Shown here: positions 19,635 through 28,898 of the stretch, one piece after another
Numbering within the stretch: position 1 is the first letter of the stretch
Layout of the letters: each line of letters begins with the position of its first letter
Assembly: GCF_001613145.1 (NCBI RefSeq)
Contig: NZ_BDBU01000019.1
Location: 248,001 to 312,000, forward strand
Source: Nocardia jejuensis NBRC 103114
Lineage (GTDB): Bacteria > Actinomycetota > Actinomycetes > Mycobacteriales > Mycobacteriaceae
DNA: 64,000 nt
Reading direction: 5' to 3'
Program-made: the position numbers and the translations under genes
The notes under the pieces: generated by a model
Database searches by the model: none
What the model was told of the DNA's origin: nothing
What the model saw: the letters and a program-made list of their open reading frames with translations, nothing else

Positions 19635-19949
19635 AAGCCGCCTTCGTACTCGCCGAGTGCGGCATTGCTATCGACCACGCGTGACGTGATGCACAGCCAT
19701 TGATAGCTCGAATCGGCATAAGCCCGCTTCGCTTCGTCTTCCGGAATGATTCGAACCTCGCAGCCCGCACTCGTGATCCCCGCGGGATCCCATATGTTTG
19801 CCACTTTCTGCCACCCCGCTGACAACCTGTGCCGCACCGCGCCAACCTCACGGCCGTACCGACTGTGGTGCCGTAGCGTCCCTCGCCGGTCGGGAAATCC
19901 CAAGCTTCCCGAAGGAAGCTGTTCTTGCACAAGAAATTCGAGAGTGACT

Positions 19950-20237
19950 ATGAAATTCAGATCCTTCACACTGCGCATGATGCTGCCCGCGATATCGGCG
20001 GGCGTTCTCACTGCCGCGGCGTTGCTGGCTCCCGCCGCACAGGCTGCACCCCTGCCCACTGCCGCATGCGGGAGTGGGCAGTATCAGAACACAGCCGGGG
20101 ACTGCGTGAACCGCCCTCAGCAAGCCCCGTCCGCACCCGCAGGGGCAAGCGCACGTTGCAAGGACGGCACCTACAGCTCCAGCAAGACACGCAGCGGAAC
20201 CTGCTCTCATCACGGCGGCGTCTCCGAATGGCTATAG
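19950..20237 (+). CDS. Secreted DUF3761-like small protein
   Basis: 95 aa. Signal peptide MKFRSFTLRMMLPAISAG with a hydrophobic core ending AQA-AP (cleavage after about residue 32). The mature part has four Cys and ends CKDGTYSSSKTRSGTCSHHG, the signature of the DUF3761 family of short exported proteins. Function unknown; probably extracellular, with disulfides. The frame is open upstream but only this ATG gives a signal peptide. Confidence 0.75.
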   Translation: MKFRSFTLRMMLPAISAGVLTAAALLAPAAQAAPLPTAACGSGQYQNTAGDCVNRPQQAPSAPAGASARCKDGTYSSSKTRSGTCSHHGGVSEWL

Positions 20238-20892
20238 CAACGCCCAACGACTGAACGGTTGAGCTCGCAATACCGCGAGCCCAACCACTGGCTCACCCGT
20301 CAACCACACTGACCCCCAGCCTGCATTACAACCGAACGCGCCCGACAGACTCAGAGAACCCCGCACCAACCAGCAAACCGAATTCCTTGCATGTGCCGAA
20401 CAGTCGGGATAGGCCCCCACCCCCAAGCTCGATGCACCAACCCGCCAGCCGAACGGCCGACAAGGTCAACGAGCACTCTGCTCCGTGCGACATGTATTAC
20501 GTTGAGCAGCAGAGGATTACGAAGGACAGGTGCGAATTCAGGCGGGATCCAAGTTAGCAGACTACGTCACCGGGCGGCTCCTGATCAGGCACAAACAAAA
20601 CACCAAATCGCTTGCCCCGAGAGTTCGAGCCGAGGGGCGGACCCCACCGTGGGAGTTGCGACCCCGCCCATGGCCCGGCTGGCTGGCGGTTCCATCCCGG
20701 TAGAACCAGCTTGTCAGCGAGAGGTACCACCCGTTGCTGCGGAGCAACGATGCACCCGCGCGCCCGGCGCGCTACGACCACTCGTCGAGTGACGTGGCCG
20801 CGAAAAACTGCAGGTAGAATGGTTGATTCTTGTGCTCACACCGATACGCGATCTACACTTGCTATTTTCGCAAGAATGGTAGATTTCCAGAC
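20238..20892. other. Intergenic, no gene seen
   Basis: No convincing gene; the last about 70 bases are AT-richer (GATCTACACTTGCTATTTTC) and likely hold the promoter of the HTH-ImmA pair. Confidence 0.4.
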
Positions 20893-22014
20893 ATGAGCCT
20901 CAGTACCGAGACACTCGCACGGCGTGTGCGAGACAAGGTCACCGCCTCGGGACGCAGGGACGCGGAAGTTGCAGCGGCAATCGACATGGATCCGACCGCG
21001 CTGTCGAAGGCACTGTCTGGACGTCGGCAGTTCAAGCCCCTCGAGCTGGCTCGTCTTGCCGACGAGCTTGGCGCTTCGATCGACCTGCTTCTGGCCGACG
21101 AGGACGAAGCCCTCGAACCGGTCCTGGTTGCAGCGCGGGCCCAGCACGACGGGCCCGCTATCGACGAAGCTAGCAAGGTTGTCGAGCATCTCGTCCAGCT
21201 CAACCGCCTGCTGACGGATGTCGGCTGCGACAATCAGCCTGCAATCAACTTCCCGGTCAGGGGCGTCGCCGTTTTCGAGCAGGGGAAGGCCCTCGCTCGC
21301 CAGGTACGCACCTCGGTGGACAGGGATTGGCTGCCCGAGGAATTCGACGAGCTTGCCGAGTTGGTCGAGACTTCTCTCCGCGTCGATGTCGCGGTAGCTG
21401 AACTTCCGTCAGGTCTGGACGGACTGAGTGTCGTGCAAGGGGACTTCAGACTCGCGTTGATCAACAGCAACCTCCCCCCGACCCGACAGCGATTCACCCT
21501 CGGCCACGAATTGGGGCACATTTTCGCCGGCGACACAGAAAACGTGCTCATCGATGAGAGCGTGGTCGGTTCGAGCACACCCCGAGAGATTCGGGCCAAT
21601 GCCTTCGCTGCCGAGTTCTTGGTCCCTGGTGAGCAGCTTCGTGAGGAGCTTTGGGGGCAGACCGAGGATGAGTCGAAGATCGAAAAACTACTCTCCAGGT
21701 ACCGGGTCAGCTTGGACGTCTTGGCTTTTCATGCTCACAACTGCGATATCGTTGATGCGGTCGGCAGGGACAGGATGCGGCGGATGAGTTCGGCGCGATT
21801 CATCACTCGGGCGGGACGGATGTCAGATCTGCAGACGATCAACGGTCGACGCGTACCTGGCCGGCTGCTGTTCCGAGCTGTCCACGCGTACGTCGCCGGT
21901 CGGATCAGTATTCGACCGATCGCGGGCTTGCTGGACACTGAACCCGATCTTTTGTTGACGCAACTAGCGCCGATTCTGTCTGGCGAAGAGTCTTCGGATG
22001 TGATGGTGCCCTGA
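20893..22014 (+). CDS. HTH (XRE) protein with ImmA/IrrE metallopeptidase domain
   Basis: 373 aa. N-terminal XRE helix-turn-helix (residues about 6-70; EVAAAIDMDPTALSKALSGR is the DNA-binding helix pair). A middle linker leads to the zinc peptidase motif FTLGHELGH (H205, E206, H209) of the COG2856/ImmA family. Such proteins bind their own promoter and are inactivated by, or cleave, a partner under stress. The next gene starts 3 bp downstream, so the pair looks like a toxin-antitoxin or lysogeny-type switch, with this protein as antitoxin/repressor. ATG 20893 places the HTH at the N-terminus. Confidence 0.85.
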   Translation: MSLSTETLARRVRDKVTASGRRDAEVAAAIDMDPTALSKALSGRRQFKPLELARLADELGASIDLLLADEDEALEPVLVAARAQHDGPAIDEASKVVEHLVQLNRLLTDVGCDNQPAINFPVRGVAVFEQGKALARQVRTSVDRDWLPEEFDELAELVETSLRVDVAVAELPSGLDGLSVVQGDFRLALINSNLPPTRQRFTLGHELGHIFAGDTENVLIDESVVGSSTPREIRANAFAAEFLVPGEQLREELWGQTEDESKIEKLLSRYRVSLDVLAFHAHNCDIVDAVGRDRMRRMSSARFITRAGRMSDLQTINGRRVPGRLLFRAVHAYVAGRISIRPIAGLLDTEPDLLLTQLAPILSGEESSDVMVP

Positions 22015-22017
22015 CCC

Positions 22018-22566
22018 TTGAGCACTCAGCCTGATCGCGTCTTTTTCGATGCGTGCACGTTGTGGAACTTCGCGATTGTCAAACGAATTGACCTGCTGGA
22101 GCAGCGATTTTCTGGTCGCGCGTGCTGGACGCGGTCAGTTCGCCACGAGATCGAGCGCGTTGTCAGCGACCACCCCTACCTTCAACAGGTTCTGGATGCA
22201 CATTGGCTCGGCGAGCCGATCGAACTCCCGAGCGGTATTCCCACGATGCAGAAAGTCAACCTCATTCGCCGCGGTTTGCTCAAAGGAACGCCGCCGGACA
22301 AGGCGACTGACCACCTGGGCGAAGCAGAGTCCATCTATCTGCTGGAAACAACCTACAGGTACGGAACATTTGTAACCGATGACCGGCCTGCGCGTGACTT
22401 CGCGCAGCGCCGTTCACTGAAGACGTTGGAAACTGCCGACGTCCTGGCGGAGTGTTTCGCAGCGTACGAGGTTCTTTGCCCTGCGGCATACCAGCTGATC
22501 GAAGAGATGGTCGATCGTGGTCGCGGTGTACGGCTACCGCCAAGCCACATCGAGGTCTGCCCATAG
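22018..22566 (+). CDS. PIN-like nuclease, toxin partner of HTH-ImmA protein
   Basis: 182 aa, TTG start 3 bp after the regulator. Acidic positions follow the PIN order: D11 in VFFDACTLWN, an E44 region (RHEIERVV), E102/E104 in HLGEAESIYLL, and D121/D122 in FVTDDRPARDF. PIN domains are Mg-dependent RNases, commonly the toxin of toxin-antitoxin pairs. Pairing with an XRE-ImmA protein rather than a small antitoxin is a recurring but less characterised arrangement. Target RNA unknown. Confidence 0.75.
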   Translation: MSTQPDRVFFDACTLWNFAIVKRIDLLEQRFSGRACWTRSVRHEIERVVSDHPYLQQVLDAHWLGEPIELPSGIPTMQKVNLIRRGLLKGTPPDKATDHLGEAESIYLLETTYRYGTFVTDDRPARDFAQRRSLKTLETADVLAECFAAYEVLCPAAYQLIEEMVDRGRGVRLPPSHIEVCP

Positions 22567-23396
22567 ACCCAGCCGCAGCACGGTTCCGGGACAGGCCGCG
22601 ACCGCCCCGGCGACCGCGCCCAGGCGGGCACTCGCATGTGATGCAGAGAGCGTCGCAGTCACCGTGGCCGATGTCCTTGCAGCCGACCCCGTTGGGGTCC
22701 TTCCACTCACCGACCTTCACTTCTTCTGCACGTAGAACGTCAGCGAGATACATCGGGTCGCCATGGTCACTCGAAAATGAGTCTGGTCGCAGACATTCTC
22801 GACCTCGCCATCACGAGCGCCTCGGACGATACCGCCGCCGAAACAGTCATCGACGCTACGACAACCACTTCGGCCTCGCCCCCACCGCACTCCTCATCGC
22901 CTCGCCCAGCCAACGTCCGAACAAGCATCGACCTGACGCCGAAAACACAACTGCCCGTTACGAACAGGCCGCACGCGGCCATCGACAGCGCCTATACCAA
23001 GCCAACGTGCTCGCTGTTCATTGTTGTCAGCGCATGCAGTGTGGTCGTCGCAGCGGTCCGATGGGGCATCTCAGGCGAGGATTCTCAGATCCTCGTCGCG
23101 GTCGAAGTCGTCTATGCATGTTCAGAACCATCGCGTCATCCCCTTCGATGCTCTTCAAAGATGCGCGAACGAACGTCTGCCGACCAGAGCAGCAGGTGTG
23201 GATCACAACCCGGGGCGGGCCATCAACCGAGGATGCAGGTCAACTGCAGCTCGAACCATGCCGATTGAAGATGCTCGCCATACCCACGACGTATAGCTGC
23301 CTGACGTCCACAGTCGTAGGCTCGGTCCGCTTTCAGCCAGACTGCGACAACCGTGTCCAGCCCAGCAGGTCCGAAAACCCCAGAAGGAGAAAAGCC
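22567..23396. other. Degraded stretch before NUDIX gene
   Basis: Protein-like fragments in broken frames: on the plus strand a piece around 22850-23030 (HFGLAPTALLIASPSQRPNK), on the minus strand one around 22610-22753 (EVKVGEWKDPNGVGCKDIGH). Neither has a supported start. The AGAAGGAGA at 23382 is the ribosome site of the next gene. Confidence 0.4.
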
Positions 23397-23864
23397 GTGA
23401 ACACCCAGAGCAAACCAGGCGAGGTAGCAAAGCCTTTGCGGCACACACTGATCGGTGATGTGCACCTGATGCTCCGGCGCGGAGATGAGTTACTGTTCGG
23501 ACGCCGACACAACACTGGTTTCGAAGACGGTGCCTGGCACCTGCCCTCAGGCCATCTCGAAGTCGACGAATCGATGGTCACCGCGCTCGTACGCGAGGCG
23601 GCCGAGGAGATCGGCGTCCGCATCGCGCCGCATGACGTGGCGTTCAGCCACGTCATGCACAACTCGTCCGCCGGCGGCCGAATCGCCTTCTTCTTCGCCG
23701 TACACAACTGGCAGGGTGAACCGATCAACCTCGAACAGGACAAATGCAGTGAATTGGCCTGGTTTCAGCTCGACTCTCTGCCCGCACACATGATCCCTTA
23801 CTGCCGAACCGCACTCGAATACGTACAGTCGGGCCAGCCGTTCTCGACATACGGGTGGCAATGA
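23397..23864 (+). CDS. NUDIX hydrolase
   Basis: 155 aa. A perfect Nudix box (Gx5Ex7REUxEExGU) runs from G52 to V74: GHLEVDE, then REAAEEIGV. Cleaves nucleoside diphosphates linked to another moiety; the substrate cannot be read from sequence. GTG start 7 nt after an AAGGAGA site. The PfkB-like gene starts right after its stop, and a cupin/radical SAM/kinase operon converges on them, so it is probably part of this cluster and may trim or recycle a nucleotide-linked intermediate. Confidence 0.85.
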   Translation: MNTQSKPGEVAKPLRHTLIGDVHLMLRRGDELLFGRRHNTGFEDGAWHLPSGHLEVDESMVTALVREAAEEIGVRIAPHDVAFSHVMHNSSAGGRIAFFFAVHNWQGEPINLEQDKCSELAWFQLDSLPAHMIPYCRTALEYVQSGQPFSTYGWQ

Positions 23865-23865
23865 C

Positions 23866-24795
23866 GTGGCGGCACCAGAGCGGCCCATAGTGTGCGTCAG
23901 CTACCTCGCGTCAGCTGAGCTGTGGCATGTTCCGCACTTTCCTGAGGCCAACCACGGTGCCGAGATCCGGTTCGCGGAACACTCGATCGCCGCCGATGGC
24001 CCCATGACCGCTGCGGTCCTGGCGGCACTGGATGTTCCGACCATGCTCATCGCCAACGATTTCGGGTGCGACGCAGACGGGCGACAGGTCAGCGAGTGGC
24101 TACAACGGCATGGTGTCCAGACCACAGCGGCTGTCAATGCTGGCACTGTTACTCCGCGTGTCGTGGTCGTCGCCGCCGACGACGACACGCGCACGTGGTT
24201 CGCTCATCTCCCCGGGGTCGCAGGCAGCCTCGAACGTGTGGATCTGTCCACTATCGCTTGCGCTTCGTTCGTGTACCTGGACGCCTATCAACTCATCGAG
24301 AACGCCGCCCTCCGGGTCATCCGCGCGACCCGCGCTGGTGGCACACCGCTGCTCCTGAATCTGGGCGGATCCCCGCTCTCTGATGCGCTGCAGCTCGAGC
24401 TGCGCAACCACGAGAACTTACTGATCCAAACCAACGTCGATGATGCTGCCCGGTACGACGCATCCGAACTTGCCAGACAGTTGCTCGCTCACACGAGCGC
24501 GGAGTGGGCGGTGGTCACCGCAGGAGCCGCCGGCTCCCTCGCTGCCAGTCGGAAACAGAGTGTCCTCGCGGTACCGGCCTTTCCCGTCCAGGTACACCAC
24601 ACCCACTGTGCCGGCGCCGCGTTCTCCGGGGGATTGCTCTACGGGCTACGGGAGGGAATGTCCATCGATCGAAGTATGCGACTCGGCGCGGCCAGTGGGG
24701 CGCTACGGTGTACTCGCCACCACAGCGCCCCACTCCCAACACTCTTCGAACTCGAGTCAATCGCCGCATGCCTGGACCGACTCGCCGCTGACTAG
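23866..24795 (+). CDS. PfkB-family protein with degenerate active site
   Basis: 309 aa. PfkB/ribokinase fold is indicated by the substrate lid region, the NLGGSPLS and TNVDDAARY segments and the C-terminal signature region. The signature, normally T-G-A-G-D-x-F, reads HTHCAGAAFSGG: the catalytic base Asp is replaced by Ala251. The decayed copy of this region at 9.15 kb has the same CAGAA, so the change is ancestral, not a sequencing error. The protein may be a binding or regulatory member or use another base. Starts immediately after the NUDIX stop; ends overlapping the convergent cupin gene. Confidence 0.75.
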   Translation: MAAPERPIVCVSYLASAELWHVPHFPEANHGAEIRFAEHSIAADGPMTAAVLAALDVPTMLIANDFGCDADGRQVSEWLQRHGVQTTAAVNAGTVTPRVVVVAADDDTRTWFAHLPGVAGSLERVDLSTIACASFVYLDAYQLIENAALRVIRATRAGGTPLLLNLGGSPLSDALQLELRNHENLLIQTNVDDAARYDASELARQLLAHTSAEWAVVTAGAAGSLAASRKQSVLAVPAFPVQVHHTHCAGAAFSGGLLYGLREGMSIDRSMRLGAASGALRCTRHHSAPLPTLFELESIAACLDRLAAD

Positions 24796-25463
24796 AACAA
24801 CTTCCATTCCCGCATCGAAGCGATGACCTCGAGAAGTTGGGCCGGCGTCATCCGCTTCCGCTGGGCTTCCTCCGGCGACTCCTGGGTCGCACCGTACTGC
24901 CACCACGCCTCTCCGGTTTTACGGTCTGCCACCAGAAATCGGTCCTTCACCGCCGGGCCACGAACGACCAGCGACACCGTGTGCGGCTCGGCAACGACAG
25001 CGTGCACCATAGTGTGGTGCAGGGCATATGTCGCGCCGACCGGTTCCTCCCGTGCCTGCAAAACAGGCAGTTTCGCCGGTTCGATGCTCTCGTCGAGTTC
25101 GGCGTCGCCGAACAAATAGTGGCGGTAACGGCCGCGGAGGATTCGGCTGGCGTAGGACCAGCGATGGTTGTGCGGGCGGTCGAAGTAGCCTGGCAGAAAG
25201 ACGTGCAGGCGCACGCGGATCCCAGAGTCAGGATCGCTGAACAGCACGATCTTGTCCAGGATGTCGTAGTGCTCGCACAAGGTGAGCAGGGCCGGGTTCG
25301 CGACCAGGTTGTCGAGCCGGGCGCGCACGATACGCGGGTGTGCGACCAGGTGATCGAAGAAGTCTGACGTGACCCGCTCCACCTCGTCGATGTCACTCCA
25401 GTCGATCGTGCACAAACCTGCGGCAGCCCAGTCCATGGAGTCTGCCTCTGTCGGATAGTTCAT
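24792..25463 (-). CDS. Cupin-like protein in radical SAM operon
   Basis: 223 aa. Seen: a possible metal site FDRPHNHRWSYAS, a Gly turn (ILRGRYRHYLFG), then HHTMVHAVVAEPHTVSLVVRGP; two His-containing strands separated by about 50 residues fit a small cupin. I infer a metal-dependent oxygenase or isomerase acting on the product of the radical SAM enzyme. The start ATG overlaps the radical SAM stop (ATGA at 25463), so they are co-translated. The end overlaps the PfkB-like stop on the other strand. Confidence 0.65.
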   Translation of the reverse strand: MNYPTEADSMDWAAAGLCTIDWSDIDEVERVTSDFFDHLVAHPRIVRARLDNLVANPALLTLCEHYDILDKIVLFSDPDSGIRVRLHVFLPGYFDRPHNHRWSYASRILRGRYRHYLFGDAELDESIEPAKLPVLQAREEPVGATYALHHTMVHAVVAEPHTVSLVVRGPAVKDRFLVADRKTGEAWWQYGATQESPEEAQRKRMTPAQLLEVIASMREWKLF

Positions 25464-26605
25464 CGGCCGTCCTCCGGCTTGGCACTGGATTTCCACAGTC
25501 GACATACGGGAACGATGTCCTCATACGCGTTGCACGACGATGTCCCCAGCACAAGCTCCTCGGCGGGACAACCACCACCACAGGCACCGGCTTTACATCC
25601 GCCGCAGCTGCTTTCACTCAGCACGCTGGTGAACAATTCGAACTCGTTGGCTCCGTGATTGAGCTGCACCTGCCCATCGGTCATCTGTGCGAAGTTCATC
25701 GTGGTGTCGAACAGGTACGAGCACACGTAGCAGCGGCCATCCGGGAAGATCGAGATCCGATCCAGTGTGCGCCCAATACAGCCCTGATAGCCCTCCCCCG
25801 CGTAGCGCTCCACCTGATCGCGTCGAGCGTAGGTCGGCTGAAACCAGACCCGCGACTTATATTCCGGCGCAGCATCACTAAGCTTGTCGCAGAACTCGAC
25901 CCACTCGAGCGGGTTCATCGCAATGTCGGAATTGCCATGGCCAGTGCCGATGGTGCTGAACACGTGGAACTTCACCAGGCTCACACCCAGGTCATCGGCG
26001 ATGTCCAACAGCCGCAGGGCATCGCCTTCGTTCGCTTTGTTGACCGTGCAGATGATTCGCGTGTCATACCCGCGGCCGGCCAACTCTTCGGTCGTGTCGA
26101 TCGCGATGTCGAACGTGCCCGCACCGCGGACCGCGTCGTGGGTGGTCGCGCTGCCACCATCCATGCTGACCTGAACATAGGCGAAGTCCGCCGGCTCCAT
26201 CTTCCGGAACTTCCGCGCAGCCGGCACCTGAGCGTTCGTGGTCGTGATGACGTCCTCATAACCGAGTTTCGCTGCGGCCCAGATAGCTTCACAGAAGTAG
26301 GGGTGCAGTGTCGGCTCGCCGCCGAGGATGGTGACCTTGCTTCCGCCCAGCTTGCGCCAGGTCCGTAGCGTCTCGACGATCTGCGGCAACTCCATCTTCA
26401 GTGCTCGATCGAGACGCTCGCCCATATAGCAGTGCTCACACCGCAATTGGCATGCTTCGGTGATGTACAGGTAGACGTTGCGGAATCGCCCGTAGGCCAC
26501 TCGGTCCACACGCGCCGGTTCCGGCATGTCGATCCGACGCGGCATCCGCGCATGACCGTAGGCGTCGCTGCGAATGGTGGGGCGGGGCAGGGGAACAGAA
26601 GTCAT
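25460..26605 (-). CDS. Radical SAM/SPASM enzyme
   Basis: 381 aa. CxxxCxxC at C52-C56-C59 (ACQLRCEHCY) binds the [4Fe-4S] cluster; ILGGEPTLHP is the GGE motif that contacts SAM. The C-terminal region has CIGRTLDRISIFPDGRCYVC and later SCGGCKAGACGGGC, a SPASM domain for auxiliary clusters. Enzymes of this type modify peptides or small molecules. No precursor peptide is obvious next to it. ATG 26605 overlaps the stop of the upstream kinase (ATGA). The auxiliary domain plus kinase, cupin, NUDIX and APH suggests a nucleotide- or sugar-type small molecule rather than a RiPP; inference. Confidence 0.85.
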   Translation of the reverse strand: MTSVPLPRPTIRSDAYGHARMPRRIDMPEPARVDRVAYGRFRNVYLYITEACQLRCEHCYMGERLDRALKMELPQIVETLRTWRKLGGSKVTILGGEPTLHPYFCEAIWAAAKLGYEDVITTTNAQVPAARKFRKMEPADFAYVQVSMDGGSATTHDAVRGAGTFDIAIDTTEELAGRGYDTRIICTVNKANEGDALRLLDIADDLGVSLVKFHVFSTIGTGHGNSDIAMNPLEWVEFCDKLSDAAPEYKSRVWFQPTYARRDQVERYAGEGYQGCIGRTLDRISIFPDGRCYVCSYLFDTTMNFAQMTDGQVQLNHGANEFELFTSVLSESSCGGCKAGACGGGCPAEELVLGTSSCNAYEDIVPVCRLWKSSAKPEDGR

Positions 26606-27285
26606 CGCGCTGCGCTCCGTGAAATCACCAGTGGAACAAGCAAATTCGCCGCGCCGTCGATCGTCGTGGTGGTATCGAGCTGGGAGACCGGGATACCCGA
26701 GCCATGGAAGCCTGTGCGGATCCCCTCCGCAGCCTGCTGGTACCGCTTCATCCGCGCCCTCCTCAAACTGGGCGAGTCGCTCCGTCGGGGGTGCAAGGTC
26801 CCCGCGCAGCGCGAACACTTCCAGGGATCACCTTTCGCGGGGATGGCTGGTAGCCGCGGATCAGAGATCGGGTCACACTCGCAGCGATGGCAGACCTTGC
26901 GGGTCCGTGCCCGCTGTTCGAGGGTCTTGTTGTCGGTGAACACTTCCACCGCTTCGATACGGCACGTCGGCTCGCACTCACGAACGACACTCACCAGCTC
27001 ATCTACCTGACTTGCCGATCCCGGAAAGTTGTCCAGCAAGACGGTAGTGACAGCTCGATCAGCTTGCACGCCAACGAAGTAGCGGCTCAACGCCTCGTCC
27101 ACCGTGAACGGGTCGAGCCATCCCGGATGCTGGCTGTTGCCCGCCGATATCGACAGCAGATCGCGTGGAACGTGCTCCCGCAGGCGAAAGACGCTGATGC
27201 CGGGTTTCCCGGCCAGCATCATCGTCAACGTCGTCTTGCCTGCCGCCGGCGGGCCGAAAAGCGGTACTACCAACGACAACCCCAT
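26602..27285 (-). CDS. P-loop kinase with zinc lid (adenylate-kinase-like)
   Basis: 227 aa. Walker A at residues 11-18 (GPPAAGKT). A four-Cys knuckle (VCHRCECDP, then WKCSRC) sits where nucleoside monophosphate kinases have a zinc-binding lid. ATG 27285 has an AAGGAG site 7 nt upstream. First gene of the kinase / radical SAM / cupin operon, all overlapping by 4 bp. I infer phosphorylation of a nucleoside-like or other small substrate used by the pathway; a zeta-toxin-like role is less likely, given the zinc lid. Confidence 0.75.
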   Translation of the reverse strand: MGLSLVVPLFGPPAAGKTTLTMMLAGKPGISVFRLREHVPRDLLSISAGNSQHPGWLDPFTVDEALSRYFVGVQADRAVTTVLLDNFPGSASQVDELVSVVRECEPTCRIEAVEVFTDNKTLEQRARTRKVCHRCECDPISDPRLPAIPAKGDPWKCSRCAGTLHPRRSDSPSLRRARMKRYQQAAEGIRTGFHGSGIPVSQLDTTTTIDGAANLLVPLVISRSAAR

Positions 27286-27470
27286 GGTGTTCTCCTTCGC
27301 TGATTCGAAAAACGAACAGCAAAAGGATCCGGCGAATCGCCAAGGCCAACCACCACGTTGGCGCATGCGCGATATGCGTCGAACGCATACTCCTGCGAAT
27401 CGAGCGGTGGTATTTTCCGCTGATCAGGGTTAACGAGGGCGGCGCTACCCACACCATTCGGAGCGGTCAC

Positions 27471-28898
27471 ATGACACAGGATCCGCAGTCCAACCGCTAT
27501 TGCACCCGATGCGGTACACGGTTGAGTCAGTACAACACCGAAACCTGCTGCGGCTCTTGCGAAACGAAGTCGCGAGAACAGCTCGAGAGCCCTTACCGGA
27601 CCCCGCCGGGGTTCTGGCACACCGACCAGATTCGCGATGCGCTCGCTACCTGGCATATGGGACGGGTCATCTTTGCCTATCGCACACACCCGTTTCACGC
27701 CCGGCCATTGGCCCAGGAAACCATCGCTACCTGGCTGAGTCTCACCCAGGCTCAGCTCAGCAGGATCGAGAAGGGACCGGCGCCAGAGCAGCTCAGCAAG
27801 CTCATCCGGTGGGCTCAGATCCTTCAGATACCTGCTGACCTCTTGTGGTTCCGGTTGCCACCGAGAAACGTGGATACCCTCGAAGACGTGAACCGCCAAG
27901 GATTTCTGCGCGTCGCCACAGTCACGGTCGCCTCCCCTGCGGCGCTTCTCGATGCCCTGACCGCGATTCGACCCACCCCCATCCCGTCGATCGTCGGCAT
28001 CGACGAAATCGAACAGATCCGCAAGGCCGCGAAAGTCTTCAGCTCGATCGACGCCTCAGGCGGTGGCGTTGTTCGTGAAGCGGTCCTGGCTCAGGTCCGA
28101 TACGCCATAGGCCTGCTCAATACGACCTGCGACCCCAAGTACAGGGACAGTCTCCATTCCGCAGTCGGCTACCTGACCCACACCGCCGCATTCATGGCAT
28201 TCGACCGATACGAACACGACGACGCCCGCACGATGTTCTCCCTCGCCCTCACCTGCGCCGAAGCTGGCAACGACTGGCACCTGCGCGCCAAGATCCACTC
28301 CTCAGCCGCCAGACAATCCATTTGGTGCAAGGAACCCGACGACGGGTTGACCGCAGTCGGGCTCGCGTTCACCCGTCCTGATCGCCTGACAGCCACCGAG
28401 CGCGCCATGCTGCACACCACTCATGCGCGTGCACTGGCAAAGTTGGGGCGAGTCCAAGAAACACTCGCGGCAATCGGCCGCGCTGACGATGAGTTCGCAC
28501 ACGCCAATCCGAGCGAGGATCCGCCCTGGATGACGTATTACGGCGCCGCCCAACATTCCGGCGATACCGGGCACGCGCTCTTCGATCTGGCTATCCACGG
28601 CCGATTCGTCAACGAAGCCCGAACCCGGTTGACGACAGCGGCACAAGGACATAGCGACGCTTACCTGCGATCCCGCGCAATATCCGCGACCAAGCTCGCT
28701 TCACTGATCATGGCAACCAGCGATCCCGTCGAGGCCGCAGCCGTCGGCCACCACGCGCTCAGAGACGCCAGCCATCTGCGCTCCCGTCGAGCGGCAGACG
28801 ATTTGCGCGAACTGCGCGCGTTCGCGCAATCACGGACCGACCAACCCCATGTCGCGGAACTGACCGACACCATCGACGAACTGCTGCCGCTCGGATGA
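27471..28898 (+). CDS. Zinc-ribbon / HTH / TPR-like regulator
   Basis: 475 aa. N-terminal zinc ribbon C11-x2-C14 ... C27-x2-C30 (YCTRCGTRLS, CCGSC). Then an XRE helix-turn-helix at about 70-120 (LAQETIATWLSLTQAQLSRIEKG) and a long helical repeat region with TPR-like spacing. Such large regulators commonly control a neighbouring cluster in actinomycetes. It is divergent from the kinase operon across a 185-bp gap and overlaps the APH gene by 4 bp, so it probably regulates both arms. Confidence 0.8.
   Translation: MTQDPQSNRYCTRCGTRLSQYNTETCCGSCETKSREQLESPYRTPPGFWHTDQIRDALATWHMGRVIFAYRTHPFHARPLAQETIATWLSLTQAQLSRIEKGPAPEQLSKLIRWAQILQIPADLLWFRLPPRNVDTLEDVNRQGFLRVATVTVASPAALLDALTAIRPTPIPSIVGIDEIEQIRKAAKVFSSIDASGGGVVREAVLAQVRYAIGLLNTTCDPKYRDSLHSAVGYLTHTAAFMAFDRYEHDDARTMFSLALTCAEAGNDWHLRAKIHSSAARQSIWCKEPDDGLTAVGLAFTRPDRLTATERAMLHTTHARALAKLGRVQETLAAIGRADDEFAHANPSEDPPWMTYYGAAQHSGDTGHALFDLAIHGRFVNEARTRLTTAAQGHSDAYLRSRAISATKLASLIMATSDPVEAAAVGHHALRDASHLRSRRAADDLRELRAFAQSRTDQPHVAELTDTIDELLPLG

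Noticed and set aside
19550-20059. 169-aa minus-strand frame with a plausible stretch (WDPAGITSAGCEVRIIPEDE)
   Set aside because: It runs antisense through the start of the DUF3761-like gene, has no ribosome site, and its N-terminal half is the reverse reading of a signal peptide.
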